The notes under the pieces: generated by a model
Seen by the model: only the letters and a program-made list of their open reading frames with translations
Databases searched by the model: none
Told to the model about the DNA's origin: nothing
Program-made: the position numbers and the translations under genes
Shown: in pieces, positions 15,630-25,066 of the stretch
Layout of the letters: the number at the start of each line of letters is the position of its first letter
Position numbering within the stretch: position 1 is the first letter of the stretch
Source: Alistipes sp.
GTDB taxonomy: Bacteria; Bacteroidota; Bacteroidia; Bacteroidales; Rikenellaceae
NCBI GenBank assembly: GCA_017621455.1
Contig: JAGATC010000016.1
Location: forward strand, 91,134-155,133
DNA length: 64,000 nucleotides
Direction: 5' to 3'

Positions 15630-18398
15630 TTAGAAGAGGTTGAGTTGCTCGGCGCCAAAGCCCGTATCTGCCTCATCGCGCTTGTCGTAGTCGACATTGG
15701 GGTCAGCCTTAATATCCTCGCCTACAATGTCGTCCATGTCGATGGGCTCCTCATCCTCCATCGCCACCATATCCTCACCCTCGTCCATCGAGATAGGTGC
15801 CTCGTTGAGCATCTCCTCGTCAACCTCCTCTACCTCGGGCTCCTCAGGCTCGATAAATCGCAATGATGCCACCTCGTAGTTGGTAAGTCGCTTACCCTTA
15901 GCACGATGGCTCTTTACGGCGATAAAACCTTCCACATCGACCATCTCCACGGGACGGCTCTCATGCTGGCCACCAAACGTAATCTCCAACTCGGCACCCT
16001 TGCGGTGTGTTATAGCCACAAAGCGCATAGGAGCACCCTCCTCCAGGAAGAACTGAGTCTTATCGCTCATCTCAAGCTGGAAACGCTTCATATAGTAGTA
16101 GTTCTGCTCGCCATCGTAGTAGCACAGGGCATATACCCTATCGGCCACATAGCGCTCAACGAGGATGGTATCGTCGGGGAAGTGCTGCTGCACATCGAAG
16201 CCCGTAATGTAGTACTGATTCTTACGTGTCCATACCACAATCTTATCCTCGCCCTTGAACTCACCGAGTAGCATACCGCGACCATCGGTATTTAGGCGGC
16301 GTACATCCTCGTCGTACCATATATTCTGGCCTCCGAGGGTTGAGGCGCAACGCTCCTTAAGCACTATCTTGTTTATCGGATAGCGCGTAACGAGGTTACC
16401 CACACTCTGGCGTCCCTTGATAGCCAATGTAGAGAGGTCGAGGTCGATGATGCACTTCTTGAGGCGCGCCCTGGGGCGTAGGTAGAGCTTCAATATCTCC
16501 GCCTCACCGTTGGGGTTAACCGACAAGTAGAGAAGTTCGCTCTTGGGGGTACCCTTCGTCAGGTCGTACTCCTTATCTCGCGTGACTGACTTAATGGCGC
16601 AGCGCTTCATCATAATAGCGCCACCACGGCCATCGCGGTAGAGCATGTTGTAGATGGTGCGCTCGTCGTTACGCTTATATATACCTATATAATATATACC
16701 CTTATCGAAGAATGCCTTCTCCGAGATCTTTGTAATCTTATAACGGCCATCCTTTAGTATTATTATCACATCGTCGAGGTTCGAGCAGTCGCACACAAAC
16801 TCCGAGTCCTTCATGCTCTTACCAAAGCCGAAGAAGCCCTCTGCCCTATCGACGTAGAGCTTAGCGTTCGACGATGCCACTTTCCACGCCTCGATGGTGT
16901 CGAACTCACGTATCTCGGTGCGGCGCTCCTTACCCTCGCCATACTTAGCCTTGATACGCTCGAAGTAGGCAATGGCGTAGTCGGTGAGGTGGTCGATGTC
17001 GTGCTTCGTCTGCTTGATATCCTTCTCTATCTGCTTAATATCGTTGTCGGCCTTATCGGAGTCGTAGCGCGAGATACGTATGAACTTAAGCTCAGTGAGG
17101 CGCTGCACATCCTCGAGTGTCACCTCTCGCTTGAGCTTCGACTTGAATGGTTCGAGGCCCTTATCCACAGCCTCGTATGCCGCCTCGCGAGTGCGGCAAC
17201 CCTCGATAAGCTGATATAGCTTATTCTCGATAAATATGCGCTCCAGCGACGCCGCATGCCATGCCTCGTTAAGCTCGCCAAGCTTGATTTCGAGCTCCTT
17301 GCCGAGCAACGCCTTAGTGTGGTCTGTAGAGTAGCGAAGAATGTCGCTAACGCCCATAAACACAGGCTTATTGTCGACAATGACGCAAGCATTGGGCGAG
17401 ATAGAGACCTCACAGTCGGTAAAGGCATACAACGCATCGATGGTCTTATCCGACGACTCGTCGGCAGCCACCTGGATGACAATCTCCACCTTCTCGGCCG
17501 TGTTGTCATCCACCTTCTTAATCTTAATCTTACCCTTATCGTTGGCCTTGATAATCGACTCCTTGATGCTCTCCGAGGTTGTTGTGTAGGGTATCTCGGT
17601 GATTGCCAACGTGCGCTTATCTATCTTCGATATGCGGGCACGCACCCTTATAGTGCCACCACGCAAGCCGTCGTTGTAGTTGCTGGCGTCCATGATACCT
17701 CCCGTCTGGAAGTCAGGCACGAGCTGGAACTCCTCGCCACGCAGATAGGCTATCGAGGCGTTGATAAGCTCCACAAAGTTGTGTGGTAGAATCTTCGATG
17801 CCAGACCTACGGCGATACCGTCAGCACCCTGCGCCAAGAGCAATGGGAACTTAACAGGTAGCGTCACAGGCTCCTCCTTGCGGCCATCGTAGGCCAACAT
17901 CCACTCCGTGGTCTTCTTGTTATAGACAACATCGAGGGCAAATTTCGACAAACGTGCCTCGATATATCGAGCTGCCGCAGCCTCATCACCCGTGAGGATA
18001 TTACCCCAGTTACCCTGCATGTCGATAAGCAGGCCCTTCTGTCCGAGCTGCACCAAGGCATCCTTGATTGAGGCATCACCGTGGGGGTGGTACTGCATGG
18101 CCTGACCCACGACGTTTGCCACCTTATTGTAGCGGCCATCCTCCACGCACTTCATGGCGTGCAGAATACGGCGTTGCACGGGCTTTAGACCATCCTCCAA
18201 GTGGGGCACGGCACGCTCCAAGATAACATACGAGGCGTAGTCCAAGAACCAGTTCTTGTACATACCCGTAAGCCTACGCACGCTGTCATCCGCCTCGGTA
18301 AGCTGTCCGTACTTACCCTTAGGAGCATCCTGCACATCTACCTCCTGAGCCTCGATGTCCTGAGCCTCAACATCCAATATATCTTTATTATCCTCCAT
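15630..18398 (-). CDS. parC: DNA topoisomerase IV subunit A (GyrA/ParC family)
   Basis: 922 residues. The breakage-reunion domain begins around residue 40, with LEDGLKPVQRRILHAM, the quinolone-region motif YHPHGDASIKDALVQLGQ and catalytic Tyr145 in AAARYIEARLSKFAL. A long coiled-coil region and a C-terminal beta-propeller-like domain follow. The last 70 residues are highly acidic. ParC rather than GyrA is preferred because the gene pairs with a 621-residue ParE-type subunit and lacks a clear GyrA box. It overlaps parE by TAATG, so the subunits are coupled. It decatenates chromosomes before FtsK-driven segregation. Confidence 0.92.
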   Translation of the reverse strand: MEDNKDILDVEAQDIEAQEVDVQDAPKGKYGQLTEADDSVRRLTGMYKNWFLDYASYVILERAVPHLEDGLKPVQRRILHAMKCVEDGRYNKVANVVGQAMQYHPHGDASIKDALVQLGQKGLLIDMQGNWGNILTGDEAAAARYIEARLSKFALDVVYNKKTTEWMLAYDGRKEEPVTLPVKFPLLLAQGADGIAVGLASKILPHNFVELINASIAYLRGEEFQLVPDFQTGGIMDASNYNDGLRGGTIRVRARISKIDKRTLAITEIPYTTTSESIKESIIKANDKGKIKIKKVDDNTAEKVEIVIQVAADESSDKTIDALYAFTDCEVSISPNACVIVDNKPVFMGVSDILRYSTDHTKALLGKELEIKLGELNEAWHAASLERIFIENKLYQLIEGCRTREAAYEAVDKGLEPFKSKLKREVTLEDVQRLTELKFIRISRYDSDKADNDIKQIEKDIKQTKHDIDHLTDYAIAYFERIKAKYGEGKERRTEIREFDTIEAWKVASSNAKLYVDRAEGFFGFGKSMKDSEFVCDCSNLDDVIIILKDGRYKITKISEKAFFDKGIYYIGIYKRNDERTIYNMLYRDGRGGAIMMKRCAIKSVTRDKEYDLTKGTPKSELLYLSVNPNGEAEILKLYLRPRARLKKCIIDLDLSTLAIKGRQSVGNLVTRYPINKIVLKERCASTLGGQNIWYDEDVRRLNTDGRGMLLGEFKGEDKIVVWTRKNQYYITGFDVQQHFPDDTILVERYVADRVYALCYYDGEQNYYYMKRFQLEMSDKTQFFLEEGAPMRFVAITHRKGAELEITFGGQHESRPVEMVDVEGFIAVKSHRAKGKRLTNYEVASLRFIEPEEPEVEEVDEEMLNEAPISMDEGEDMVAMEDEEPIDMDDIVGEDIKADPNVDYDKRDEADTGFGAEQLNLF

Positions 18399-20263
18399 TA
18401 GCTAAATTGTTTGAGGTTTTCGATAATATCCTCCTCCACGCGCAGATTGCCTACGATGAAGTCCTTACGGTCGGGCGTATTCTTACCCATGTAGAAGTCC
18501 AAAAGGTCGTGAATGGGGTCATCCTTCGTTAGGCGCACCTTGTCGAGTCGCATGCCCTCGCCTATGAACTCCTTAAACTCGGCTGCCGAGATCTCACCAA
18601 GACCCTTGAATCGGGTGATTTCGGCCTGCGCGCCACACTTCTTAACAGCGGCCTGGCGCTCATCGTCCGTATAGCAGTAGAAAGTCTCCTTCTTGTTACG
18701 CACACGGAAGAGTGGCGTCTGCAAGATGTAGAGGTGACCCAGACGAATCACGTCGGGGAAGAACTGCAAGAAGAATGAGGTGAGTAGCAGACGTATGTGC
18801 ATGCCGTCGACATCGGCATCCGTTGCGATGATAACCTTGTTGTAGCGCAGGTTATCCATATCCTCCTCGATGTTGAGTGCCGCCTGCAGCAGGTTGAACT
18901 CCTCATTCTCGTAGACCACGCGCTTGGTTAGTCCGTAGCAGTTGAGCGGCTTACCGCGCAACGAGAATACGGCCTGTGTGCGTGGGTCGCGGCTCGAGGT
19001 GATAGAGCCCGACGCTGAGTTACCCTCGGTGATGAATATCATGGTATCGTCCGCAAGCTCGTGCTTGTCGGTATAGTGTATCTTGCAGTCACGCAGCTTC
19101 TTATTGTTTAGCGACACCTTCTTTGCCGCCTCGCGCGCCTTCTTCTGCACGCCCGATATAGCCTTGCGCTCCTTCTCGTTCTCCACAATCTTCTTTTGGA
19201 GCGTCTGCGCCACGTCGGGATGCTTATGCAGGTAGTTGTCGAGGTTTGTGGCGAGGAAGTCGCCCACAAACTGACGCATGGTCACACCCTCCTCCTTATC
19301 CTTAGAGCCGAGCTTTGTCTTTGTCTGCGACTCAAAGATGGGGTCATTGATGCGCACCGACACCGCAGCGATTATCGAAGTACGTATGTCGGCGGGCTCG
19401 TAGTCCTTATGATAAAACTCCTTGATGGTCTTGGCCACAGCCTCGCGCAGTGCCGCCTGATGCGTACCGCCCTGGGGTGTGTACTGACCATTTACGAACG
19501 AGTAGTATGCCTCACCATAGCCATTGCCATGGGTTATAACCACCTCAATATCCTCACCCGAGATGTGAACAGGGGCATACAATGGCTCCGACGAGAGGTT
19601 GTCGTTAACCAAGTCCAAGAGACCATTTTTCGAGATATAGGGCTTCTGGTTGAGCACTACCGTAAGGCCGAGGTTCAGATAGGTGTAGTTCTTGACCATC
19701 TGCTCGACATACTCTAAGTTGTAGGCATACTCGCCGAATACCTCGCGGTCTACCACAAACTCCACATAGGTACCGTTAGGCTCCGCCACCCCACTCTCCG
19801 AGCGGTCGGTGAGCTCCAGGCCCTGCGAGAATGTCACGGTGCGTGCCTCGCCATCGCGTACCGAGCGGGCGAGGAAGTGGCTCGAGAGCATATTTACGGC
19901 CTTGACGCCGACACCATTCAGACCCACGGTCTTCTTAAATGCCTCGCCACCATACTTACCACCAGTGTTCATCTTGCTCACAGCATCCGATAGCGCCTCC
20001 AACGGAATACCACGGCCGTAGTCGCGCACTGACACCTTATCGCCATCGATGGTAATCTCTATGCGCTTACCTGCGCCCATGATAAACTCGTCGATGGAGT
20101 TATCCACAACCTCCTTGATAAGCACGTAGATACCATCGTCCGACTGTGTGCCGTCGCCCAACTTACCGATGTACATACCGGGACGTAGGCGGATATGCTC
20201 ACGCGGCGATAGTGTAACTATCGAATCTTTGCTATATGCTGCTGTTGCTGTCTGTTCTGCCAT
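18398..20263 (-). CDS. parE: DNA topoisomerase IV subunit B
   Basis: 621 residues, the length of ParE rather than GyrB. The GHKL ATPase domain (10-220) shows [27 protein letters not shown] and [15 protein letters not shown] transducer domain follows. The TOPRIM domain contains [19 protein letters not shown] and [17 protein letters not shown] with the metal-binding acidic residues. The C-terminus ends with a [16 protein letters not shown] block. It lies 17 nt after plsC. It powers ATP-dependent strand passage with ParC. Confidence 0.95.
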   Translation of the reverse strand: MAEQTATAAYSKDSIVTLSPREHIRLRPGMYIGKLGDGTQSDDGIYVLIKEVVDNSIDEFIMGAGKRIEITIDGDKVSVRDYGRGIPLEALSDAVSKMNTGGKYGGEAFKKTVGLNGVGVKAVNMLSSHFLARSVRDGEARTVTFSQGLELTDRSESGVAEPNGTYVEFVVDREVFGEYAYNLEYVEQMVKNYTYLNLGLTVVLNQKPYISKNGLLDLVNDNLSSEPLYAPVHISGEDIEVVITHGNGYGEAYYSFVNGQYTPQGGTHQAALREAVAKTIKEFYHKDYEPADIRTSIIAAVSVRINDPIFESQTKTKLGSKDKEEGVTMRQFVGDFLATNLDNYLHKHPDVAQTLQKKIVENEKERKAISGVQKKAREAAKKVSLNNKKLRDCKIHYTDKHELADDTMIFITEGNSASGSITSSRDPRTQAVFSLRGKPLNCYGLTKRVVYENEEFNLLQAALNIEEDMDNLRYNKVIIATDADVDGMHIRLLLTSFFLQFFPDVIRLGHLYILQTPLFRVRNKKETFYCYTDDERQAAVKKCGAQAEITRFKGLGEISAAEFKEFIGEGMRLDKVRLTKDDPIHDLLDFYMGKNTPDRKDFIVGNLRVEEDIIENLKQFS

Positions 20264-20280
20264 ATATATGCTTAGGTTTC

Positions 20281-21027
20281 CTACTCCTTTTTGGTTATAC
20301 CCTTCTCACTGCGAATCTCTGCCAATGTCTCTACCATCTTGTCGTGCACCTCGTTCATCACCTCCTTGATGGAGCGCTCCTGTACCTCCTCGGCCGATAC
20401 TGGGGGCAACACCTTGATGGTAACACGCGTGCGCCAGTTCATAAGCCACCCCTTACGGATGATGCGGTCGGTGCCGTCGATAACTACGGGGAGGATGGGC
20501 ACGCCAGCATCCTTAGCCAAGATGAAGGCTCCCGCCTTGAAGCCGTGAATCTCACCATCCTTCGAGCGTGTACCCTCGGGGAATATCGACACCGAGGCGC
20601 CACGCTTAAGCCACTTCATGCCCTGGTCGTGCACAAACTGCATTGCCTCCTTAGGATTCGAGCGGTTGATAACGATGTCGCCGTGCATAAACAAGAGACG
20701 ACCGATAAGCGGAATCTTGTACACCTCGCGCTTCGACACCCACTTGAATATGAGCGGTATGTGGTAGATGCTCATGATGTCGACCATCGAGTTGTGGTTG
20801 AGAACGATGACGTAGGGCTGATTCTTGTCTACATGCTCAACGCCGATTGTGTCGCGGCCAAACACTGGAGGTAGTTCGAAGAATACGCATGTGATCCACT
20901 TCGAGATGGTGTGCACCACCACACGGCGCTTATCGAACGGATAGCAGATAAAAAATGCCACCCACGACAGCATATAGAGCACTATTGCTACTGAAAAAAC
21001 GATGATGTAGTAGAGTATACTTAACAT
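20281..21027 (-). CDS. plsC: 1-acyl-sn-glycerol-3-phosphate acyltransferase
   Basis: 248 residues. An N-terminal hydrophobic helix (1-30) anchors it in the inner membrane. The HX4D catalytic motif is H78-N-S-M-V-D83 (VLNHNSMVD), and [10 protein letters not shown] is the substrate-binding motif. [14 protein letters not shown] and [13 protein letters not shown] match PlsC enzymes that make phosphatidic acid. A promoter (TATCTTTG at 21066-21073) lies 40 nt upstream, making plsC the first gene of the eight-gene operon. Confidence 0.94.
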   Translation of the reverse strand: MLSILYYIIVFSVAIVLYMLSWVAFFICYPFDKRRVVVHTISKWITCVFFELPPVFGRDTIGVEHVDKNQPYVIVLNHNSMVDIMSIYHIPLIFKWVSKREVYKIPLIGRLLFMHGDIVINRSNPKEAMQFVHDQGMKWLKRGASVSIFPEGTRSKDGEIHGFKAGAFILAKDAGVPILPVVIDGTDRIIRKGWLMNWRTRVTIKVLPPVSAEEVQERSIKEVMNEVHDKMVETLAEIRSEKGITKKE

Positions 21028-21065
21028 AATAAACTTGTTTTTTATTGACTATTTATTCAATTTGG

Positions 21066-21073
21066 CAAAGATA
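21066..21073 (-). promoter_or_regulatory. -7 box of the plsC-parE-parC-aroK-murI-ftsK operon
   Basis: TATCTTTG on the minus strand matches TAnnTTTG. The upstream -33 element is only a weak TTG. The implied 5' UTR is about 33 nt. Confidence 0.6.
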
Positions 21074-21205
21074 CGAAAAATTTCAGAAAATAGCAACACT
21101 TATCCTAATTAGAAATTAGGAATCATTTTTCTCTTTGCTCTTTCATCTCTTAGTCGGGCGCTGCGCTTGAGAGGGCGCTTGAGAGGGGATGAACTACACG
21201 GAAGA

Positions 21206-21297
21206 GCGTCATTCCGAGGAAGCGTAGCGACCGTGGGAATCTCATACCGAAACAACTGAAGAGATTGCCACGAGCCTAACGGCTCTCGCAATGACGC
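21206..21297. repeat. GCGTCATT palindromic intergenic repeat
   Basis: It begins GCGTCATTCCGAGGAAGCG and ends CTCTCGCAATGACGC. The ends and the inner GGGAATCTC/GAGATTGCC arms pair. It belongs to the CGTCATTGCGAGG-type dispersed repeats, a different family from the GTCATCCTGAGCG copies. The intergenic region 21028-21515 holds this element, a second repeat and a terminator, and no gene. Confidence 0.65.
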
Positions 21298-21406
21298 TTT
21301 ATTTACTCCCCACCGCTTGCTTGAAGGACGCTGACCTATTCAATTAGAAATGAGCAATTAGAAATAATTTTTCTGTTGATGTAGGCGTTCGTTACTCCAC
21401 TAACCT

Positions 21407-21445
21407 TGTCATTCTGAGCGCAGCGAAGAATCTGGTAATCAGCGT
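21407..21445. repeat. Partial GTCATTCTGAGCG repeat
   Basis: TTGTCATTCTGAGCGCAGCG followed by AAGAATCTGGTAATCAGCG resembles the two full copies elsewhere (2512-2614, 32299-32397), but the second half is missing. Confidence 0.6.
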
Positions 21446-21450
21446 GATAA

Positions 21451-21482
21451 TAAAAAATCTCCTTGCGCTAACGCAAGGAGAT
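21451..21482 (-). terminator. Rho-independent terminator of the TonB receptor/GIN operon
   Basis: An 11-bp perfect stem ATCTCCTTGCG/CGCAAGGAGAT with loop TTAG is followed on the minus strand by TTTTTTA. It lies 34 nt after the stop of the GIN-domain gene. Confidence 0.88.
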
Positions 21483-21515
21483 AATCAATCCGCAGAAATC
21501 TCACAATGAGGGCAA

Positions 21516-22226
21516 CTAATCGTTGTCGCGCTCTACGTCTGCGCCGCCCGAGGTGTTGATGTCCTTGATTGCAGGGTTGCCACCGTATGATACATCAGCG
21601 CCACCCGAGGCAAGCACCGTGATGGATTCTGTGGCGTAGACCTCCACATCCGCTCCACCCGAAGCCGATACGGTAACATACTCGGCATCAAGACGTTCAG
21701 CGCTAACATCCGCACCTCCCGAGGCAGCAACGTCGAACTGTCGACAGCTACCCCAAATCTCTATACCTGCACCTCCCGAGGTCGAAACGGTAATAGTGTC
21801 GCTATTCGCCTCGATGTCCACCTCGGCACCTCCCGATGCCGCTACCGTGAGCACGGGCACATTGCAGCTGCGCCAAGTGATGTCGGAGCCACCCGATGCC
21901 GCCAAGCCCTCATAGTCGTAGGCAGGGACACGCACCTCGAGAACCTTGGGGCGTAGTCTGCTCGTAGTCTGCTTGATGCAGAGGGTCGAGCCCTCGATGT
22001 AGACTTCCACATTCTCTATCACGTCGGTGTTGGTACGTACGCGCACCTCACCGGGTTGCAGCGTATCGTCGACAATGACATCCACGCCTCCAGATACAGA
22101 GAGCGCCTTCACCTCACCGCTAACGGCGTAGTCGTAATCCTCAATAGCTCCCTTGGCGGGTTGCTGCACAATGCACGACGCTGCCATCAGAGCGATTGTC
22201 GTAAATGCTAAAACATTGATTTTCAT
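21516..22226 (-). CDS. GIN-domain (DUF2807) lipoprotein
   Basis: 236 residues with a lipobox signal (MKINVLAFTTIALMAASC, Cys18). The mature protein is a head GIN-type beta-helix (DUF2807). It begins SVSGGVDVIVDDTLQPGEVRV, and the second half repeats a GGADV/E unit at least seven times (ASGGSDITWRS, ASGGAEVDIEA, TSGGAGIEIWG, ASGGADVSAER, ASGGADVEVYA, ASGGADVSYGG). The repeats form turns of a right-handed helix. Such proteins are exported and of unknown function, possibly adhesive. It follows the TonB receptor by 53 nt and shares its transcript, ending in a clear terminator. Confidence 0.9.
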   Translation of the reverse strand: MKINVLAFTTIALMAASCIVQQPAKGAIEDYDYAVSGEVKALSVSGGVDVIVDDTLQPGEVRVRTNTDVIENVEVYIEGSTLCIKQTTSRLRPKVLEVRVPAYDYEGLAASGGSDITWRSCNVPVLTVAASGGAEVDIEANSDTITVSTSGGAGIEIWGSCRQFDVAASGGADVSAERLDAEYVTVSASGGADVEVYATESITVLASGGADVSYGGNPAIKDINTSGGADVERDND

Positions 22227-22279
22227 AATGCTTATGTTTTATATTCTTTTTATATTCTCTATGCTCCTATCTTATATAT

Positions 22280-24706
22280 TTAGTTGCCATTGCCGCCACC
22301 ACCCAGTCGACCACGGTCGTCGGCCGAGCCACTCTCTACGCTCTTTGCGCGGAACTGCTTGCCAGAGTTGAAGTTATACGATATGGAGAACTTAACGCCG
22401 AGGCGCTGCCAGGGCTGGTTCGCTACCATCACGCGCTCGAAGGTAGGCTCCTTGATGGTGATGCGCTGCTTTGTAGACACAAGGTTCTGCGCACCGAGGG
22501 CGAGCGTCAGCTTATTGTCGAACATACGCTTCTTGAGCGTGAGGTTGAGGTTACCGAAGTCGGCAATCTTGGTGTTACCCGCCTGAGCGCCGTGGATATA
22601 CATACCGTCAAGCTCGATAAAGAAGTTTTTGGGTAGTGTGAACGACATCTGACCATTGGCTACGCCCATAAAGTTGCGGCGCACGGGCTCGTCGGGATAG
22701 ATGCGCTGACCCATATACATCGCCGTAAGGTTGAAGTTGGCACTCCACCACTTGGTGAACTGGAACGGCAGGTTTACCGAGGCGTAGAAGTTGTTGAGCG
22801 TAGGATAGTTGATGGTCTGCAATATAAGCAACTCAGGATTCTCGGCATCCACCAGTGTGGTCTGCTGTATGGCGTTCTCCATAATCTGCACGCCAAAGCT
22901 GATGGTATACTTATATTTAAGTACGGCAGTTACCGACACGGAGTTGTTGTACGAGGGCTTAAGGTTGGGGTTACCGCGCTGTATCATATACTCCGAAATT
23001 TTTGTCTCGTTGGGTGATAGCGCCCAGAACGAGGGTCGGCTGATGGTACGCGAATACTGAGCGATAAGCGAGTAGGCGCCATCTGCGGTGAGGGCATACG
23101 AGATGTTGGCGTTGGGGAAGAGGTCGAAGTAGTCCTGCTTGACGAGCTTATCTGCCGAGCGGAACGCCGTATACTCACCGCGCAGACCTCCCACAAGGCT
23201 CACGCGACCGAGGCGTGCTGTGGCGATAACGTATGCAGCACCGATATTCTCCCTATAGCCAATGTCGTAGCTCTGTGTGGTGTTAGGCAGCCAAGTCTCA
23301 CCCTTAAGATACTCATAATCTGCCCAGTTGGCGTTGCTGTTATAGGTGTACTTCAAGCCCGCCTTAAGAGTTACCTTTGGTGAGAGTACCTGCTCGAGGG
23401 CTACGGTCGCTGTAGCAAGCTGATAGCGGCTATCCGAGGCGTAGCGATAGGTAGAGTCGCGCAAGATGTCGGGCGTATGGAACATATACTCTGTGTCGAA
23501 GTAGTTGTACTGACGGGGCATACGCGAGTTGGTATAGTCGCCTATAAACTTTAGCGTCGAGCCCTTGTCGTCGAGCTTATAGATGTAGTTCGCTGTGGCG
23601 GTGTACATATGGCTGTTGTTTGTGCCGTCGTATGTACCGTCTGTACGTGTTGTAAGCTCGTTGATGCGATGCTCGGTCCAGGTGTCGGTGTTGTCGCTAT
23701 AGCCCCAATAGTTGTACTGAAACTCTGCACCTATCGAGTGGCGGTCGTTGATGTCGTAGACGATGCCCACGTTACCTCCAGCCCACTTCGAGCGCTCATC
23801 CATCTCGGTCTCGGCATCGATTACCGTACCCGAGGTGTAGTCGGTATGCTCCTCTGTGGTGTAGTTCTGTCCGTTGCCACCTGCCCAGATGCGACCATAG
23901 GCATTGACGCCACCGCGGTTGTAGTTGAGCGACAGCGAGGGCATTACGTTGTATGCACCCTTCGAGCCATTCACCACGAGCGATGCCGAGCCCATAAGGC
24001 CAGAGTCGATGCGGCGCTTGGTTGTAATCTTGATAATACCGCCCGAAGATGAGGCGTCGTAGTCGGCACCCGACTGGGGCACAACCTCAATCTTCTGAAT
24101 GTCGTCGGCACGCAACGAGCGCAGATAGGCCATAAGCTGTGCATCCTCCAACTTCACCTCGCGGTCGTTGAGGTAAATCTTTGAGCCTGAGGCACCATTA
24201 ATTGATATTTTGTCGTCCTGAATCCATACACCTGGGGCGCTCTTTAGTAGCTCTTCGCCATCCTTACCGAGGGCTATTGGCGAGTTTGCCACATCCACCA
24301 CAAAGCGGTCGGCCTCACGGCGGATAAGCTGTGCCGTAACGACCACCTCGTCAATCTCCTCCGAGTCAGCATCGAGGATAATGTCGCCAAGGTCGGTTGC
24401 TGCCTTGATGCTAACCTCGCGCTCCACGCTCTTATATCCCACATATCGCGCGCTGAAGGTGTAGTCGCCCGCGGGCACCGAAAGAGCAAATGCTCCCTGG
24501 TCGTTGGTCGAGCCACCTGCCACCTGACCGCCATCGTTCAACACCACCACCGTGGCATAGGCTATGGGTGCTGCCTCGCTGTCGACGATGCGACCCGAAA
24601 GCTGATAACGCTGTGCCGAGGCCGTAGTCGCTACACTCATTAGCAACAACGCCATAGCAATAACTAAAAATCTCTGTGTCCTACTCACTCTTCTCGAACT
24701 TCTCAT
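22280..24706 (-). CDS. TonB-dependent outer-membrane receptor (OMP_b-brl_3 type)
   Basis: 808 residues. The signal peptide ends TTASAQ (about residue 32). A carboxypeptidase-regulatory-like domain (33-115, LSGRIVDSEAAPIAYATVVV) is followed by a plug domain (EIDEVVVTAQLI, SGASGSKIYLNDREV, IQKIEVVPQSGADYDAS). A beta-barrel then runs to the C-terminus. The last residues form an unusual Gly/Asp-rich tail after the barrel signature (GVKFSISYNF). ATG 24706 is chosen because the frame upstream to 24757 begins before the TATATTTG promoter box at 24744-24751. The substrate is unknown; barrels of this group often lack a SusD partner, as here. Confidence 0.92.
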   Translation of the reverse strand: MRSSRRVSRTQRFLVIAMALLLMSVATTASAQRYQLSGRIVDSEAAPIAYATVVVLNDGGQVAGGSTNDQGAFALSVPAGDYTFSARYVGYKSVEREVSIKAATDLGDIILDADSEEIDEVVVTAQLIRREADRFVVDVANSPIALGKDGEELLKSAPGVWIQDDKISINGASGSKIYLNDREVKLEDAQLMAYLRSLRADDIQKIEVVPQSGADYDASSSGGIIKITTKRRIDSGLMGSASLVVNGSKGAYNVMPSLSLNYNRGGVNAYGRIWAGGNGQNYTTEEHTDYTSGTVIDAETEMDERSKWAGGNVGIVYDINDRHSIGAEFQYNYWGYSDNTDTWTEHRINELTTRTDGTYDGTNNSHMYTATANYIYKLDDKGSTLKFIGDYTNSRMPRQYNYFDTEYMFHTPDILRDSTYRYASDSRYQLATATVALEQVLSPKVTLKAGLKYTYNSNANWADYEYLKGETWLPNTTQSYDIGYRENIGAAYVIATARLGRVSLVGGLRGEYTAFRSADKLVKQDYFDLFPNANISYALTADGAYSLIAQYSRTISRPSFWALSPNETKISEYMIQRGNPNLKPSYNNSVSVTAVLKYKYTISFGVQIMENAIQQTTLVDAENPELLILQTINYPTLNNFYASVNLPFQFTKWWSANFNLTAMYMGQRIYPDEPVRRNFMGVANGQMSFTLPKNFFIELDGMYIHGAQAGNTKIADFGNLNLTLKKRMFDNKLTLALGAQNLVSTKQRITIKEPTFERVMVANQPWQRLGVKFSISYNFNSGKQFRAKSVESGSADDRGRLGGGGNGN

Positions 24707-24743
24707 AATATGATATGTTTTATATGTTTTTTCTGTCGCTTTA

Positions 24744-24751
24744 CAAATATA
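24744..24751 (-). promoter_or_regulatory. -7 box of the TonB receptor gene
   Basis: TATATTTG on the minus strand fits TAnnTTTG and lies 38 nt before ATG 24706. No clear -33 element is seen. Confidence 0.55.
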
Positions 24752-24804
24752 ACGCATAACCTATAGTTTTTGTAACATCGAGCGTTAATTTTTTCTTAAT
24801 CGTG

Positions 24805-24826
24805 GTGTACTACCTTACTAATACAC
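24805..24826. promoter_or_regulatory. Putative GntR/YtrA operator 1
   Basis: GTGTACTA-CCTTA-CTAATACAC is an imperfect palindrome that shares both flanks with operator 2 (24989-25010). It lies about 55 bp upstream of the receptor's -7 box and 170 bp before the ABC promoter, so it could affect either gene. Confidence 0.6.
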
Positions 24827-24955
24827 TGCAATATATAGGCTATTTCCTAATTCTCCAAACATTTTACCCATTATTTTTCGACTAATTTATATACCTATAT
24901 TTATTAGCTGTATAGCGCTATAATAGCTCTTTTTAAGAAAAAAGTTGCAGAAAAA

Positions 24956-24986
24956 TTTGGTAGTTCGAAAATTATATCTACCTTTG
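24956..24986 (+). promoter_or_regulatory. Promoter of the ABC transporter-GntR operon
   Basis: TTTG (24956-24959), a 19-nt spacer and TACCTTTG (24979-24986) are a full match to the Bacteroidota consensus. Confidence 0.8.
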
Positions 24987-24988
24987 CA

Positions 24989-25010
24989 GTGTACTAATTA
25001 ACTAATACAC
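24989..25010. promoter_or_regulatory. Putative GntR/YtrA operator 2
   Basis: GTGTACTA-ATTAA-CTAATACAC begins 3 nt after the -7 box and so covers the transcription start, the classic place for repression. The flanking halves are identical to operator 1. Confidence 0.7.
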
Positions 25011-25066
25011 CACTGCGGCAATAAAGTTACTGACCGCACACTACTAATTTCAAAATTAGGTTCGCT

